From contig CM059977.1 in the NCBI GenBank assembly GCA_030490835.1, forward strand, positions 10,692,765 to 10,756,764: a stretch of 64,000 nt of DNA, in the 5' to 3' direction. Below are positions 27,101 to 38,883 of the stretch, one piece after another. Within the stretch, counting starts at the first letter, position 1. Every line of letters starts with the position of its first letter. The notes under the pieces were generated by a model. It searched no databases, was not told the origin of the DNA, and saw nothing but the letters and a program-made list of their open reading frames with translations. The stretch comes from Annona cherimola. Lineage: Eukaryota; Streptophyta; Magnoliopsida; Magnoliales; Annonaceae. A program made the translations under genes and the position numbers.

Positions 27101-30100
27101 CCAGATCCAACTTCATTAGCCTCTCCCAGAAGTAATGGCAGCTGCTTCAAGATCAAGGTGTTGATGATGTCTAAAAAGATGTAACAGGGATCAAACAAAA
27201 CCCTAGTTTGCAGAGATACAGACGAAATAAATCGACCAGTGGCGCTGCCAAGTCAACATGGACCAGTCACCGGCTGGACACGTTAATCAGTCCAGGTTCA
27301 CAATAAAGCACTTACATAAAACAGACTCCATCCTACAGTCATTCGACCAAGTCTGTAATGTTCTTTCTTTGTATGAAAAATATTTTGTGTTTCTCCTATA
27401 GTCCAGTCTTGAGATATTTTGTTGACTTCCATATTTACTTTCTACCTTTTATTTACGATGTCATAAGGAATTACTCGAGAATTAATATCTGGACCCATCA
27501 AGTTCTGAGTTTATTCTACCCATTATCAATAACAAATTTCTAGACCCATCAAGTTCTGAGTTTATCCTACCCATTAAAAATCCCACTTCAACGGCTACAA
27601 GAGTAATCAAATAAGATGGTTTTGCTGCTCCCAACAGAAAAGGATTGTGATCCTCCAGTTGTCAGCAACGCAGACGACACATGGATTGTCAAAGTCCAAT
27701 CTTTTAGCTCATGTTCCATAAATAATCCAATTATTGGAAGATCATTAAGTAATTATATTTGCTTCCAGAATTTAGATGTACTTAAATAATGAAAAGAAAA
27801 AATTCAAATGATGTATCATTAAATAATAGAGCGATCAGAAAATCGAATGTAAGGATAAAACTGCACACTCAAAAATTCAGAACACAGCAAAAATTTGTGG
27901 GATAACAGTGCCACCACCTGCACACCTGCGAAGCGCTTCCAGGCTTTGTCAAGCTTGTAATCAGTGGAAAGCAACCGATAACTCGACAAAGCTAGTTCAT
28001 AATCTCGTAACATGAAAGCATAATCCCCCAAAACTCTTATTTGTGACTCAGTAGAACTGAATGTGTACCTTGACCAAGAAATGTTAAATTGAAGCAGTAA
28101 TGAAAAAATGTAAACTCAAAATACCAAGCTTAAACATACAATTATAAAAAATAAAAAAAATTACATGGAGCTACTTGAAGAATCTACTCCATCCTCCTTC
28201 CCTTTTCTCCACCACAGATTTTTTATTTGATTTCTAAAGCCCCTCCTTGTAGCAGAAACCTAAAGAAAAATAAACTTAAAGAATGAATGTGAAAAATCAA
28301 TAAAGGAATTTAACACTGACTAAAAAATGACCATCAAAGGTAGGAACCAAACAATGATAAGAAATACCTGCTGATTGAGCATCCGAATTTTTTGCTCCAT
28401 GAAAGGAATGATATGCTGGGAGGAAAGATCTTGCATGAGATCTTTTATCTATTTCACAAGATAAGATTATGTGATCAAGAATTTCACAATCAAATACTCG
28501 TTTGAATAGAACCTAAAGAAGCTATAAGACTAACTTTGGAAGCATAGCACAAAAGTAAGCACCTACCAACAAAAATCTTGAAACATGTACAAAGCAGTGT
28601 TACATCAATTACCTCATTGATGTCATCAGTATTCAAGAAACGACCTAAATCATTACTGATGGAAGCATTTGTTTTCTGTGATATACAAAAATACAAGTCT
28701 GCATAATTAGTATAATGATTTCATCTGCCCACCATGGCTAAACAAGATATTCAATTCCAGAAAATATGTACCGCCCTAAAGCCAACTTACATAAGGTGTC
28801 CATGGATTATCATTCTGTTCCCTGGTGGAATCTTGACCAGAGTTAATGCACAATAGTCGACAATCGTTTGAGCCAAAGGTGGTCCTCATGTCGACTAAAA
28901 TACCATTTGCCCTTCAAAGTAAAGGAAATGAAAAGAATTTCAGATGTTGATTATGATGATGCATCCATCTATGAATACAATGATGAAAAGAATCAAACAT
29001 AGAAAAATGTCTAAAGGAACAAGTGAAAAATACTTTTCTGGAGTTCCATCTTGAGCATCATGCACTAGTAAATAATACTTCAGAATCTTCGGATCCATTA
29101 CACCTTCATTCAGAAGAGAAGGAAGCTGATTGGTGTTGAAAAGGTCCACAAATTTGTTGATAGGTTTCTCATCCTCTGATGACACAACCAACAGGCCTGC
29201 ATATAATGTGGAAAAGAGAATAATAGAGGAGCGCATATTTACACAGCTTTATTGAACACAGATAAGCATTAAATACAAAATAATATAAACTATGAAACCC
29301 AACCATTTTACTGTAGTTATAGCTCCTTAGCAAACAACAGAAAAGCTTACATGCCACGGGATGGTCAAAGGCTTCATGCTCTGAAAAGGAAACTGTGCGT
29401 AGAAGCTCTTTATTGAATATGTGAAACCATGAAGGTAAAATATTGGTCCCAGCTTCTGCAAGAAAAATTACTACATGTTATTCAAAAAAGACTGGTGAAC
29501 TGAATTTAAACATTCATCGTTACCATCAATCCATCATCATATGCTGCTGCCTAAGTGAAGTTAGCTGCATTAATCCTGTAAGGCTATTTTTGGCTATCTT
29601 GGAGTATCTCATCAATAGGCCTATATATTTTAATGCTTTTCTTAGTCATCTAAAATGTTTGATTCTTAGCAACCCTCTTGCTCTTACATGACCTACTCAG
29701 ATAAAACTACTCTTAACTGTTGGAATTATTGTAATCTGCAACACTCGACCAAACCACCAAAATATATTTCGCATCATCCTGCTACCTATCAATTCCAGTT
29801 TCTAGTTACTCAAAATAAGTTACTCAAAATTTTCTCCTTTCTAGTTTTATTGCACGCCACCACTCCCAACAGCCTTATTTTGGCTATTGTCATCTTACAG
29901 ATAAGTTCCTCCTTGGCTGCCCAACGTTCAAAAGCATAAAACATCACTGTTCTTAAAGTTATCCCAACTCTCCTTCATTTCTTTTGATAATCAAGTGATG
30001 ACATAAAATTATTGAACCAAAAATGGATTTTTTCCACATCTTGAATTCTATGGGCAGAATGCCATTATCCTTAATTCCTTATCAATCTCTCATCAAGTGA

Positions 30101-32518
30101 TGATGTAAGATTATTGAACCAAAATTGCATTTTTTCCACTTAGGTTGAATTCTATGTGCAGAGTGCCACTGTCCTTAATTCCTTATCAATCTCTCCACAC
30201 TCATAGATTGTTGATCTAGAATGCTGAAAGTAATCAGAAATTCTTCCACTTAGCTTGAATTCTATGCACAGAATGCCATTATCGATCTCTCCACACTATT
30301 GGACTATTGTTCTTGAACGCCAAAAGTGATCAGATAAAAAAGCACTTCATATTTGCCCCCCCAGAAAAAAAGACGAAAAAGAAAACCAGTCGATGTAAAA
30401 TTCTGAACCACTAGTCTAGATTCTATTGACTTGTTTTTCTGGCATCAAATGTGTAAGAGAGTTACTTTGGCAAAATAGAAGTGGATATTAGAAGACAACA
30501 TGTGGATACACATCATTGTTCCAAAAGATCACATCTGAGATAAGGAGATCATGTATTTGTCAGGGTTGCAGAAATTCATATCTTGCAGCTAACGACAGCA
30601 ACAATACAGTAACACTATAACATTCAATGTATCTTGCATTTGAGACATTGAAATGAAAGTTCAGCACAAATATCAGCAGAAGTTTTGGGTTAAAATAACA
30701 GCCATCTAGGTGAAACAAAAGGGTTTAAACCTTACTGGTAACATTTTCAATTTGTTGAGTACCAGATTGCAAGTCTGAAAAAGATTCCTCGCTGGCATTG
30801 CTGACCACACACTTCAAACGCTCGTCTAAAACCTTCGTCAAGAGAAATCATGAACTCATAATTCAGTATTGGAAAGGGAAATATCAGGCCGGGAAAGGAT
30901 TAGATACAAACAGGAAATGTTCACATGCAAACATTGGGGTATCGATCAACCATTTCATACAGCAGAGACCAGATACATTAAGGATCCACCAAATGGAATA
31001 CACATTAACAAATCCTAGAAGTAGTTTCTGAACCCATTTAAAGCAAGTGATGGAAGTACAACATTTATTGAATAAGCACAGCGGGAATGAAAGCCCATTA
31101 AACTGCATAAATGTCATTCATGGGGGTTTTGAATCCAACTTGTGAGATCCATCAAATGGCCATTTGATCACATAACTTCCCAGCCTTCGAAATCAACTCA
31201 TCATGTGTGTAAAGAGGATGCTAGTAACTCTAACTAGTCTATTACTTTACCTACAAATAAAATAAGGCTAATCAACATTTGCAAGGAGAGGATATGTTAG
31301 TAACTATGTTTGCTTATGATATGGCAATGATTCAATACAACTACAGAAGTGTCCATGCAATCCCTTCCTTTTTATCTTAAACATTTTTGAAGGGTATGTT
31401 TGGAAAGTAATAAAATTTTTGGATGAAATTTTTTGTATAAAAGTTTTTGAATCAGGAGAAAATGATGTGATGTGATAGAGTTAATAATGAAGAGTACAGA
31501 AAATAAAGTTAAAATAGATAAATTTGTTGTATTGGTAGTTGTATAGAAGTAATTGAAATATAGGATAGTCGTATAGGAAGATATGAAAAATAATTAAAAA
31601 TAAGGTAAATGTGGAGAGTGCAAACTATTAGATTAAGGGAGTGCTTGTTAACACCAAAAACTTTTCAGACTAAAACTTTTCACTCTTCATAACTTTAGCA
31701 GTAATGGACAAATGAAGGATTAAGAACCTAATATTATGGTACAATTAGTGTGTGAAACTGATGATGTTGGTATCTAAGACATAATTTGAGAAAGAGGGAT
31801 TGAGAGGACATTGCACATAGAACAAGAGTTGAGTAGAAGACATTATCACCAAAAAAAATTCAGTGGAAGAAATGTTATAGTATTTTGAGAGTTTATCTAA
31901 TCACTAAGTACAACAATGATGTTGTTGGACGTGGCAAAATTAGAAATAACGACTGTTGAGGTTTGTATCTTCAAGTTGTTACATCCTCAGATTCTTCTTG
32001 AAAGATGTCCTTCAATGACCAGTGCATTACATATTCATTCAATATGGATCAATTCATCTAAACGAATAGAAATTATTATGTTTCAAATGTCAAAATTATA
32101 AAATACAAGAAGCACAATTCAAATCAAAAAAGAAATAGATGCAAGCATTACCCCAACATTTTGCTGGCGTATCTCAGAAGCATATGCCAACCGCAACTTG
32201 AACATCTGCAATCTATATGGTTGATCACTTGATGTACGTACAGGCACTGGATATTAAGGAGGAGGGAGGGAGAGAAGGAAAGGACTCAAAAAATGAGGTC
32301 AAACTGTTACCCTAGCAATCTACCAACAAAAAAGTGAGAAAGTAAAGAGATTACTCACCATCAATCTTTTCAAATAGACAGAATGGTTGTAACATTTGGA
32401 TAAAGTTCAGGTCATTCTTTCCACAGGCTTCTTCCACTAGCTGAGTCCGAAGCACCATTACCACAGGCGTAATTTCTTCTAACAAAGTTCTCCCCAAAAA
32501 TGTATTTGTTGGATCCAT
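12158..32518 (-). CDS. TRAPPC8: Trafficking protein particle complex subunit 8 (TRAPPC8/TRS85 homologue)
   Basis: There are 28 coding exons, in transcript order: 32518-32359, 32246-32152, 30832-30736, 29455-29351, 29196-29034, 28911-28791, 28675-28613, 28448-28368, 28259-28165, 28068-27918, 26759-26673, 24452-24333, 23760-23629, 23539-23442, 23339-23216, 23137-23030, 21914-21770, 19916-19806, 19713-19626, 19479-19404, 18357-18172, 18064-17954, 17341-17174, 17092-16934, 15114-14881, 14014-13841, 13672-13551 and 12701-12158. They sum to 3918 nt (1305 aa) with no frame break. TRAPPC8 is the TRAPP III tethering subunit that helps activate Rab1/Ypt1-type GTPases in ER-Golgi traffic and autophagy (family knowledge). 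The N terminus has LLEEITPVVMVLRTQLVEE. The Trs85 region (about 150-560) has the TPR-like GDYAFMLRDYELALSSYRLL and KEAEYCMENAFHTYA. Beta-rich C-terminal segments include LQEFLVRMDIVNKTS, LDGPQ-like LMDGPQIVHHDFST and SPFIWCASSS. The length agrees with plant homologues of roughly 1270-1300 aa. An in-frame stop lies upstream of the ATG. A 5' UTR intron (about 33128 to 32554) is likely. Confidence 0.93.
13025..13374. mobile_element. 350-bp fold-back element in the last TRAPPC8 intron (family E)
   Basis: The two arms are long inverted repeats. The left arm starts CTGATCATTTATGACC and contains CATTTGGTTGCATTTTTTTT, and the right arm ends AATGCAACCAAATG, TATTTTATGACC and GATCAG. An inner pair, CCAAGAATTACCATTTTTGA and its near complement AAAAATGGTAATTCTTGG, adds stem length. 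A (TA)n run lies at about 13275-13300. There is no open frame. It lies within intron 27 (12702-13550). Confidence 0.6.
18135..18166 (+). repeat. (GA)16 microsatellite beside a TRAPPC8 5' splice site
   Basis: This is an uninterrupted GA run. In the TRAPPC8 transcript it is a (CU)n tract beginning at intron position +6 after the donor GTAAA of exon 21. Confidence 0.9.
18503..18800 (-). mobile_element. MITE-like element, family A copy 2, with internal duplication
   Basis: The sequence carries the family A core (CATACAACTACCTTATCTAT, ATTATACTATTGCATCACATC). A segment of 61 bp starting CCTAAATACCTT at 18589 is repeated from 18650 with few changes. The right boundary is uncertain. It lies in a TRAPPC8 intron between exons 20 and 21. 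Confidence 0.45.
18948..19046. repeat. 46-bp tandem duplication in a TRAPPC8 intron
   Basis: The unit ATTTGGGTCTGTACAACTTG starts at 18948 and again at 18994 with almost no differences, and a third partial start lies at 19040. The period is 46 bp. Confidence 0.85.
19081..19101 (+). repeat. (CT)n microsatellite
   Basis: A CT run lies within the TRAPPC8 intron, followed by a C-rich stretch. Confidence 0.7.
22127..22262. repeat. 68-bp tandem duplication in a TRAPPC8 intron
   Basis: The unit beginning CATATAAAGGGTAAGATAAA at 22127 repeats at 22195 and ends CAATCGAGTTTAAAGCC. The two copies differ at only a few positions, so the duplication looks recent. Confidence 0.9.
23797..24250. mobile_element. 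MITE-like element with about 40-bp terminal inverted repeats (family B copy 1)
   Basis: The left end GAAAAATTCCTCTTATACCC and the right end GAGTATAAGAGGAATTTTTC are complementary over about 40 bp. An inner repeated motif reads ATACCCATAACATTTC. The interior has no coding frame. It is inserted in TRAPPC8 between exons 12 and 13, about 40 bp from the exon 13 acceptor. A diverged second copy is at 45706-46168. Confidence 0.65.
27492..27586. repeat. 51-bp tandem duplication in a TRAPPC8 intron
   Basis: GACCCATCAAGTTCTGAGTT at 27492 recurs at 27543 and is followed by TATTCTACCCATTA or TATCCTACCCATTA. Confidence 0.75.
29991..30300. repeat. About 102-bp tandem repeat, two full copies and a partial third
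   Basis: TCAAGTGATG starts at 29991 and 30093. The shared blocks are ATTATTGAACC, TTTTTTCCAC, TTGAATTCTATG and CCTTAATTCCTTATCAATCT. A third diverged partial copy with CCACTTAGCTTGAATTCTAT follows near 30247. It lies inside TRAPPC8 intron 3. Confidence 0.75.
31391..31695 (+). mobile_element. MITE-like element, family A copy 3, plus opposite partial copy
   Basis: The left end AGGGTATGTTTGGAAAG is followed by the family core AAATGATGTGATGTGATAG and AAAGTTAAAATAGATAAATT. After about 31635 a short inverse-orientation fragment begins (GGGAGTGCTTGTTAAC, then AACTTTTCACTCTTCATAAC), so two insertions may be joined. It lies in TRAPPC8 intron 2. Confidence 0.55.
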
Positions 32519-33389
32519 CCTCGCTTCCAAAGTTTCAGATGCTCTCTTTTAGTCTAAATCAAGCAGACAACACACCACAAGATGCCCACTCAGATTAACA
32601 GCCAACTGCAACCAAATTCTTCCAAACTCCTGGACTGATCAGTTCAGATACATCGCATGATATTCCCAGTTCTAACCAACCTTTCCCCCACACAAGGAAA
32701 TCAGTAATTAAAATCAACAGCTCACAGTGACCAGCATTGAATCTCTCTACCAAGGAATGGAGCAAAAAATCTAAAAGAAATGCAGTGCCCCGATCCAATA
32801 CCGATGAATTAGGACCTAAATTCATGGACTACTCTCTGCAGGGTAGAACAGGAAGTGCTGTCCGATCAATCGGACTTGCAACCTTCCCCACATCGATAAA
32901 CCACTTGTCACGGGAGAGTAAATATTCAGTACACAGAATAATCTTTCGGCCAATTGGAAGAAATCATCAAAAAAGACGACGACGTATAAGCAGCTCTGCT
33001 GAAACATTTTTCAGAAAATTCGGAAAATAATATCATGAGTTGCTACATTCAAGAAAATTTGGCATTGAAGGGGGCGGGCCTTAAGATTGCGACAACGGAA
33101 AAACACAGCAACAGCAAAAGAATCGCACCTTCGAAGAGAGGGAGGGTGAGATCTCCGTGGGTTTAGGGATCCTAGGTTGACGTTTCACAGAAAGGATCCG
33201 GGCGAGGGAGAGATGGAGGATCTGTAGTTCCTTTTGGGAGGTATTTGGAGATGCGGCAAATGGCGAAGTTAGAAGTCGAGCTCAAGCCGGTGGTGTGAGA
33301 CGCTGGCGTCCGACTCTCGAGTTTCCAAGGCGGGCGTGGGAATTGTGTGGAAAGGCTGGAAGCGGCGTCGGATGGACCTGAAAGAATGG

Positions 33390-33420
33390 GCATGGGCCAG
33401 ATTTTTTAAATGGGCCTTCG
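33390..33420 (-). promoter_or_regulatory. Candidate TRAPPC8 core promoter with site II motifs
   Basis: Two TGGGCC motifs (site II, TGGGCY, common in plant housekeeping promoters) lie at 33393-33398 and 33411-33416. They flank an A/T-rich box that reads ATTTAAAAAA on the - strand. The box lies about 270 bases upstream of a predicted 5' UTR donor (CGAAG/GTGCGA at 33129/33128). This is motif-based inference. Confidence 0.35.
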
Positions 33421-35228
33421 CGGACTCGAACGCCTTCAGCGTTCAGAATTTCTAGGGCTTCCTTTTGAAGGAATGAAAGTGCTTTAAAAATATTTTGATT
33501 TGTGACGAATTTGGTCAAAATAAACATATTTTTCAAGGAGAAGCTATAGTTGATCTAGGATTCTTGAAATGTGATAGCAAGTGAAAAAATAAAAATATTG
33601 TATTCATGTGGGCCAATTAGTAATGGGTTAAAGTTAGTTTAATAGGGTTAAATAAAATAGAAAAAATGATAAATTCTAAATATACCCACTGCTTTTATCT
33701 TCAAATTCCAACCATACTTAATAGTTTGAAAGCTTCCTTCTATTCCCATTCAGAATTCTACTAATATCAAGCATACCCAATCCGTCATAAAAATTATTAA
33801 TTATAGCTCGAGATAACCAAAATACTTTTGGAATCTCAATTTTGTCTTTTACACAGTTGCTGTCAACAACTACATCTGGCAAATTTAGTTCTTCCGAGTG
33901 CTACAATGTTCGGATTCTCTCCCCATTTGATGACTTTAGAGGGGATAAAATTTAAATATAAAGGATATTTTGGTCATTTTCAATAGTTAATAAATTGAGT
34001 ATTAATATATCACTATAGGACTGGTGGTTTAGACTAAAAATAAACAATAAGAAACCACATAAATCCGGTTGTGATAAACCCAGATAATAGTCCGGTTATA
34101 TCTGGTGGGTAAAATTAATATACATTAATATATTATGCATAATATGAGTTCGGTGATATGTGTACAGTATAATATATTGAAATATTAATACAAGATCCGG
34201 TGGTCTGCATGAGTTCCGTGACATCTACAATATTATATATATTGACACGTTGGTACGTGGGTTCGGTCGTTTGACATACATAAAACAATATAATGGCAGT
34301 GAGGATGGAAAGAGTTGCAAGTGGCGGCAGACCTAGATTCAAATGGCTGATGACCCGGGGCTTCGACTTTTCATCTTAACATTTGGGCCTTTCCATTACT
34401 GGACTAATGGCTAGAGTGGATGATGTTTCCTATTAGAAATTTTGTAAATTTCTATTACAAAATAATAGACAGTAGTCTAATAAATTCCAATTACATGGAT
34501 ATGTAATAAATTATGCAATTTAGCAGTGTGAATGTCGGTTTTAGAAATTAATATTAAAATAGTAATAGAAACAAATATCTTATTATTTGACATGAGTTAG
34601 GGTTAGTCTAATTAGATTGCTATTTGTTAAATTATAAGGTTTTAAAATTTGTGTATTTTATATTAAGGTTTCATCCATAGTGTGGGAATTTTATTTACAA
34701 TGTAAATTACTAAGTATTAGTCAAACGATTATGATAAATTGTGATTAGGGTTTACCGTATAGTGTAGAATAAAAATTGTGGTTGGCACATAGAAAATATA
34801 TTAATGAATTTTTTTATGTTTGTATTTTGATGATAAAGGATTGGTGAGTTTAAATGTCAGAAACTGATATGAAAGATTTGGTTATAAATTTGAGGTAAGT
34901 ATGATTTTTGAAATAAGTTTTAATGTTTTCTACTCTTTCCTGTATATGTGTCGTACCATGCTAATATTTCAAGTATTTGAAAATTAGGAGTTAGAAAACC
35001 CTAGATGTTTTTAGATGGATTTAATTGGACTTTAATTTCAGTGAGTTTTATGTAATTTATGTGATGAATATCTCATTTGACTTATCTGCAAAGTAGTTCA
35101 GTTTATGAATTTGACTTGTAATTGGGAAAACACAATTTAATATATACATATGCTTTGTAGATTGCTAGTATTGCGATATGTGATGATTTATATGGAATGA
35201 TGATATCATATGGATATGGTTTATTAGA
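33421..35228. other. AT-rich intergenic DNA
   Basis: No gene was found. A stretch at about 33676-33990 contains ATACCC-type repeats (AATATACCCACTGC, AAGCATACCCAATCC) like those of families B and C and may be an old fragment. Around 34060-34270 the short motif TCCGGT/TTCGGTGA recurs several times at irregular spacing. Confidence 0.35.
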
Positions 35229-35409
35229 TGCCTCCGACTACAACTTAGAATCGAAGTTATGACTCAGACCGCAACTCAGAGTTAAAATTATGCCTCCGAC
35301 TGTGATTTAGAGTTGAAGTTGTACCTCTAACTGCAACTTAAAGCTATATTTTTTACTGCAACTCAAAGTTGAAGTTATGCCTTCGACTGTGACTCTGAGT
35401 GCAATTATG
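35229..35409. repeat. 31-bp degenerate tandem repeat, about six units
   Basis: Units start with TGCCTCCGACTACAACTTAG at 35229, then at 35260 and 35291, and continue less regularly to about 35409. The consensus is close to TGCCTCCGACTGCAACTCAG followed by AGTTGAAGTTA. It is GC-richer than its surroundings. Confidence 0.75.
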
Positions 35410-35624
35410 ATGTTTATTCTCTGGCTCGAGTAGATGCTGTGATTAAAATATGAGATCACATTCTCTATTGACATGCGTTAAACACATGAACTTGAGAAGT
35501 TGTACTACTACGTAATATGAGCTTAGCATGTTAAATTAGTTGAGAAAGTTTTAGTACTTCAATTTATTTGTTTTCAAATAGTTGAGTTTTAATATGTAGC
35601 AATTTAAACCATTTTTTGCTTACT

Positions 35625-35931
35625 AAGGGTGTGTGTTTAACAATGTGTAAAAAATGTTAAGTGAAAAGTCCATAACTACTATATTTTTAATAATTTCTTC
35701 GCTTCTTCATAACTATTATATATTTAATCATTTTTTCACTTCTTCCTATACAACAATTTTACTTTTTAATCATTTCTATGTAATTACTCATACAACTAAC
35801 CTATCTATTTTAACTTTATTTTATTTACTCATTATCATTACTCTTACCATATCATAACGGTTTCCTTCAATCAAAAAAATTTTATACTAAAAATTTTCTA
35901 TCCAAAAATTTTATCACTTTCCAAATACAAA
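35625..35931 (-). mobile_element. MITE-like element, family A copy 4
   Basis: The ends are AGGGTGTGTGTTTAAC on the left and TTTCCAAATACAAACTG on the right. The core CTCATACAACTAACCTATCT and ATCATTACTCTTACCATATC is shared with the other copies. There is an internal duplication of CATAACTACTATATTTTTAA-like sequence. Confidence 0.5.
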
Positions 35932-36440
35932 CTGAGTTTGTTTGGACCCATCCCAATTTTTTATTTATTTTAGTTGACAAGAAAAACGAATGATGTGAGG
36001 TATTACAATTTTCAGTAGGATAATGAGAGATGGATCGAATGTTTAATGAGAAATATATGATTGCTCAATGTTAAATATTTATATTAAGATATAAATTAAT
36101 TATGAGACAAGTTGCAATTTAACGATTATTAGGCAAAGATATAGTTTTATACTGTTATGCTTTTGTTGTAATTTAAATTAGCTGTTTGCCATTAATAACA
36201 TTGATTTTTATCATTATAATTATTCAAGTTTACTCAATACTCACAAGTTTTTAGAACAAGTGGTTACATGTTCTCTCAACTTAACCAATCTTTGCAAGTT
36301 TTAAGTAGCGACCTTCGGTATTGGCTGGCTAGGTGTTAAAACTTGAAATCTTAACATACTTGGTATAGTTTAAATTACCAAGCATATTTAGAATTGACCT
36401 AAATTTTCATCATGAAAACATAAAATTTGAAAGTTGTATA

Positions 36441-36690
36441 GGGGGGTTGTTTGGTTACCATTGCAATCTTTCAAACCAAAATTTTTTAATCTAAAACCTT
36501 TTTCTCTTTGTAATTATATTATTTTTAATTATTTATTGATATTTTCTATACAATTGCCCTATTTTTCAATCGTTCATACATGAATAATTATACAACTAAC
36601 TTTTCTATATCACATCATTTTTTTATTTTAAAAACTTTACTCAAAAAACTTTTCATTAAGGAGTTTTATCACTTCTCAAATATACCCTAG
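36441..36690 (-). mobile_element. MITE-like element, family A copy 5
   Basis: The left end is GGGGGGTTGTTTGGTTACC and the right end CTTCTCAAATATACCCTA. The core CTATACAATTGCCCTATTTT and ATACAACTAACTTTTC is present. Confidence 0.5.
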
Positions 36691-36734
36691 GTCTGTAATT
36701 TATGCAGCCAAATAGTGCAACACAAGTCGATGAA

Positions 36735-37125
36735 TGATTCTGTTAACCCGAACTAAGAAAATGCATCACTTAGCCCACCTCAAAAATCCTATTTAAAATA
36801 AATTTTTTTGCTTTTTTCTTCATACACTTGTTTATATAAGTATATTTAATATATAAATCAAGTTTTATCATTTTTGAATATGTTTATATTTTTTTTAGAT
36901 TTAAAAAATAAGGGTATTGTAAATACATATATACACATAGATGTTTAAAAATCTCAAAAAAATAAATAAACATATTCAAAAATGGTAAAACTTGATCAGT
37001 ATGTTAAATACATTTAGATAAACAAGTGGACAAAGAAAAAAATAAAAAAATTATTTTAAATAGATTTTTTAAGATTGGCTAAGTGACACATTTACTTAGC
37101 CCGGACTAACAGGATCACTCCTCAT
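36735..37125. mobile_element. Element with about 70-bp terminal inverted repeats around a fold-back core (family E)
   Basis: The left arm TGATTCTGTTAACCCGAACT through CACTTAGCCCACC and CCTATTTAAAATAA is the imperfect complement of the right arm (TTATTTTAAATAGATTTTTT through GGCTAAGTGACAC to GGACTAACAGGATCACT). Inside, ATCAAGTTTTATCATTTTTG and AAAAATGGTAAAACTTGAT form a second inverted pair. No ORF is present. Confidence 0.6.
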
Positions 37126-37895
37126 GCAAGTAAGTCCCACCTAGATTTTGTATCATATAAAATTTTGCAATCTTTTGAATTTATTTGATATTAAATTCAA
37201 GCTCATTTTATTGATTCTAAAAAATAAAAATACCAAATAAATGTTAAAACTTTGTCCAATTTCATGTATCGCAAGGTCTACATGAGGTCTACACGTCTAT
37301 GCAAAAAAATTAAATTAAAAAATGCCTTTTGAGCTAACGTACCGCTGCCTTAAAAGTCTTCGGTATAATCTCTGACATATATAACTTAAAATTAAGATTA
37401 TATTACTTCACTTCTTAAAGCAAAAAGAGGCAGAGAAGATTACTTTACTTCAACTTTTTTTGTACAATATACTCGGGACTAGATATGCAACGTGCTAATT
37501 TGACTTTCTTATATTATTTGAGGGTTTTCTTTTTTCGGGGTTTTCTTTTATTTGTTGACTCATCTGATTCTGTAACTTGGGGTCATACAAAAAAAAATTG
37601 CTTAGCCCAATAACCTATCCCATCTGCGATCTCACGTACGGTCCATACTGCTTTAAAGTCTAGAATAAATGACAAAGCATGGAACGGACGCACGTTGTTT
37701 AAGCAGTAAGAAAATAAATAGATTTTAGAATGCCCCATAACGATGGGAATAAATGACATAACATGGAGTGTTTAAGGGGCAGAAAAGTATGTATATATAA
37801 GGTTACCGTTTAGATGACCAAATGTTTTCCATGAGTTGTGAGTACATGTATAAGGATATGTATTTGTTTTAATGCATCAGGCTGTAAATCCAGTT

Positions 37896-38150
37896 TTTAT
37901 TTATTTTTTGAAATTTTTTTACAAGACTCTTAATCTAAATATATTTAACTTATATATTAAATTTTATCATTTTTGGAAATATGTATATATATATTTTAAA
38001 AAAGAGGTAGTTTATTCATTTAAAATAGACTAAAACCCCTTTACTTTTAAAAATTAAAATATAAACATATTTTCGAAAATAGTAAATTTTGATTTATAGA
38101 TTAAATATACCTAAATTAAGAGTTTTATTTAAAAAATTAGAATAAATAAA
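37896..38150. mobile_element. Fold-back element, family E
   Basis: The left arm ACTCTTAATCTAAATATATT, with ATATTAAATTTTATCATTTT, is complementary to the right arm AAATTTTGATTTATAGATTA and CCTAAATTAAGAGTTTTA. The core sequence is related to that of the 36.7-kb element. Confidence 0.5.
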
Positions 38151-38199
38151 CGAATACGTGTTTTGCCTTATATATGTATAGGTTGGAGAACCCCTTGAA

Positions 38200-38424
38200 C
38201 TTAGATTAAGATAATGATATTTTAAATACATATATACGCATAGATATTTACAAATCTTAAAAATATATATAAATATATTCAAAAATGGTAAAACTTGATT
38301 TATATATTAAATACACTTAGATAAACAATTGTAGGAAAAAATAAAAAAAATTATTGTAAATGAGTTTTTTGAGGTGCGCTAACCAATGCATTTGCTTAAC
38401 CGAACTAACAGGATCACTCCACTT
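38200..38424. mobile_element. Truncated family E copy
   Basis: It carries AAAAATGGTAAAACTTGATT and the right arm (GAGGTGCGCTAACC through CGAACTAACAGGATCACTCC), like 36735-37125. It lacks a clear left arm. Confidence 0.45.
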
Positions 38425-38883
38425 TATAATATACCTCGTTGAATTACATACTCATCCTCCATGTGTGACGTACATAGGACTATGCGAGCATGCATAATTT
38501 GTATGGTTTAGATTAATAAAAACAAAACTCGAAAGTCAGTGTGCTTTTCTAGAGACCTAAGATTAAAGTTTCAGTATTTTAGAAAAAATTTACATTATTA
38601 GACCACTAGTGAAAATATTATGCAGTAAACTGCATGTGGGTGTGATCTTAACATACAGTTAGCTGCATGTTAGTAATGTATGGGCCCCACATTAATGATA
38701 ATTGAACTCCAATCTATTTAATGTATTTTAAAATCATTTTTTAGCTTAAGTTTCATTAAGATCAAAGAAACCAAACGTAACAAAAATATCTACAGGTTTA
38801 AAATATCATTCCATGTTGATAAATACCATTACAAATGTTATCTTTGTATAACCCTATTACATATGATTATTATGTATATTTTT

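Noticed and set aside
35229..35409. CRISPR-like array
   Set aside because: The units are contiguous degenerate tandem repeats with no unique spacers, and the genome is plant nuclear.
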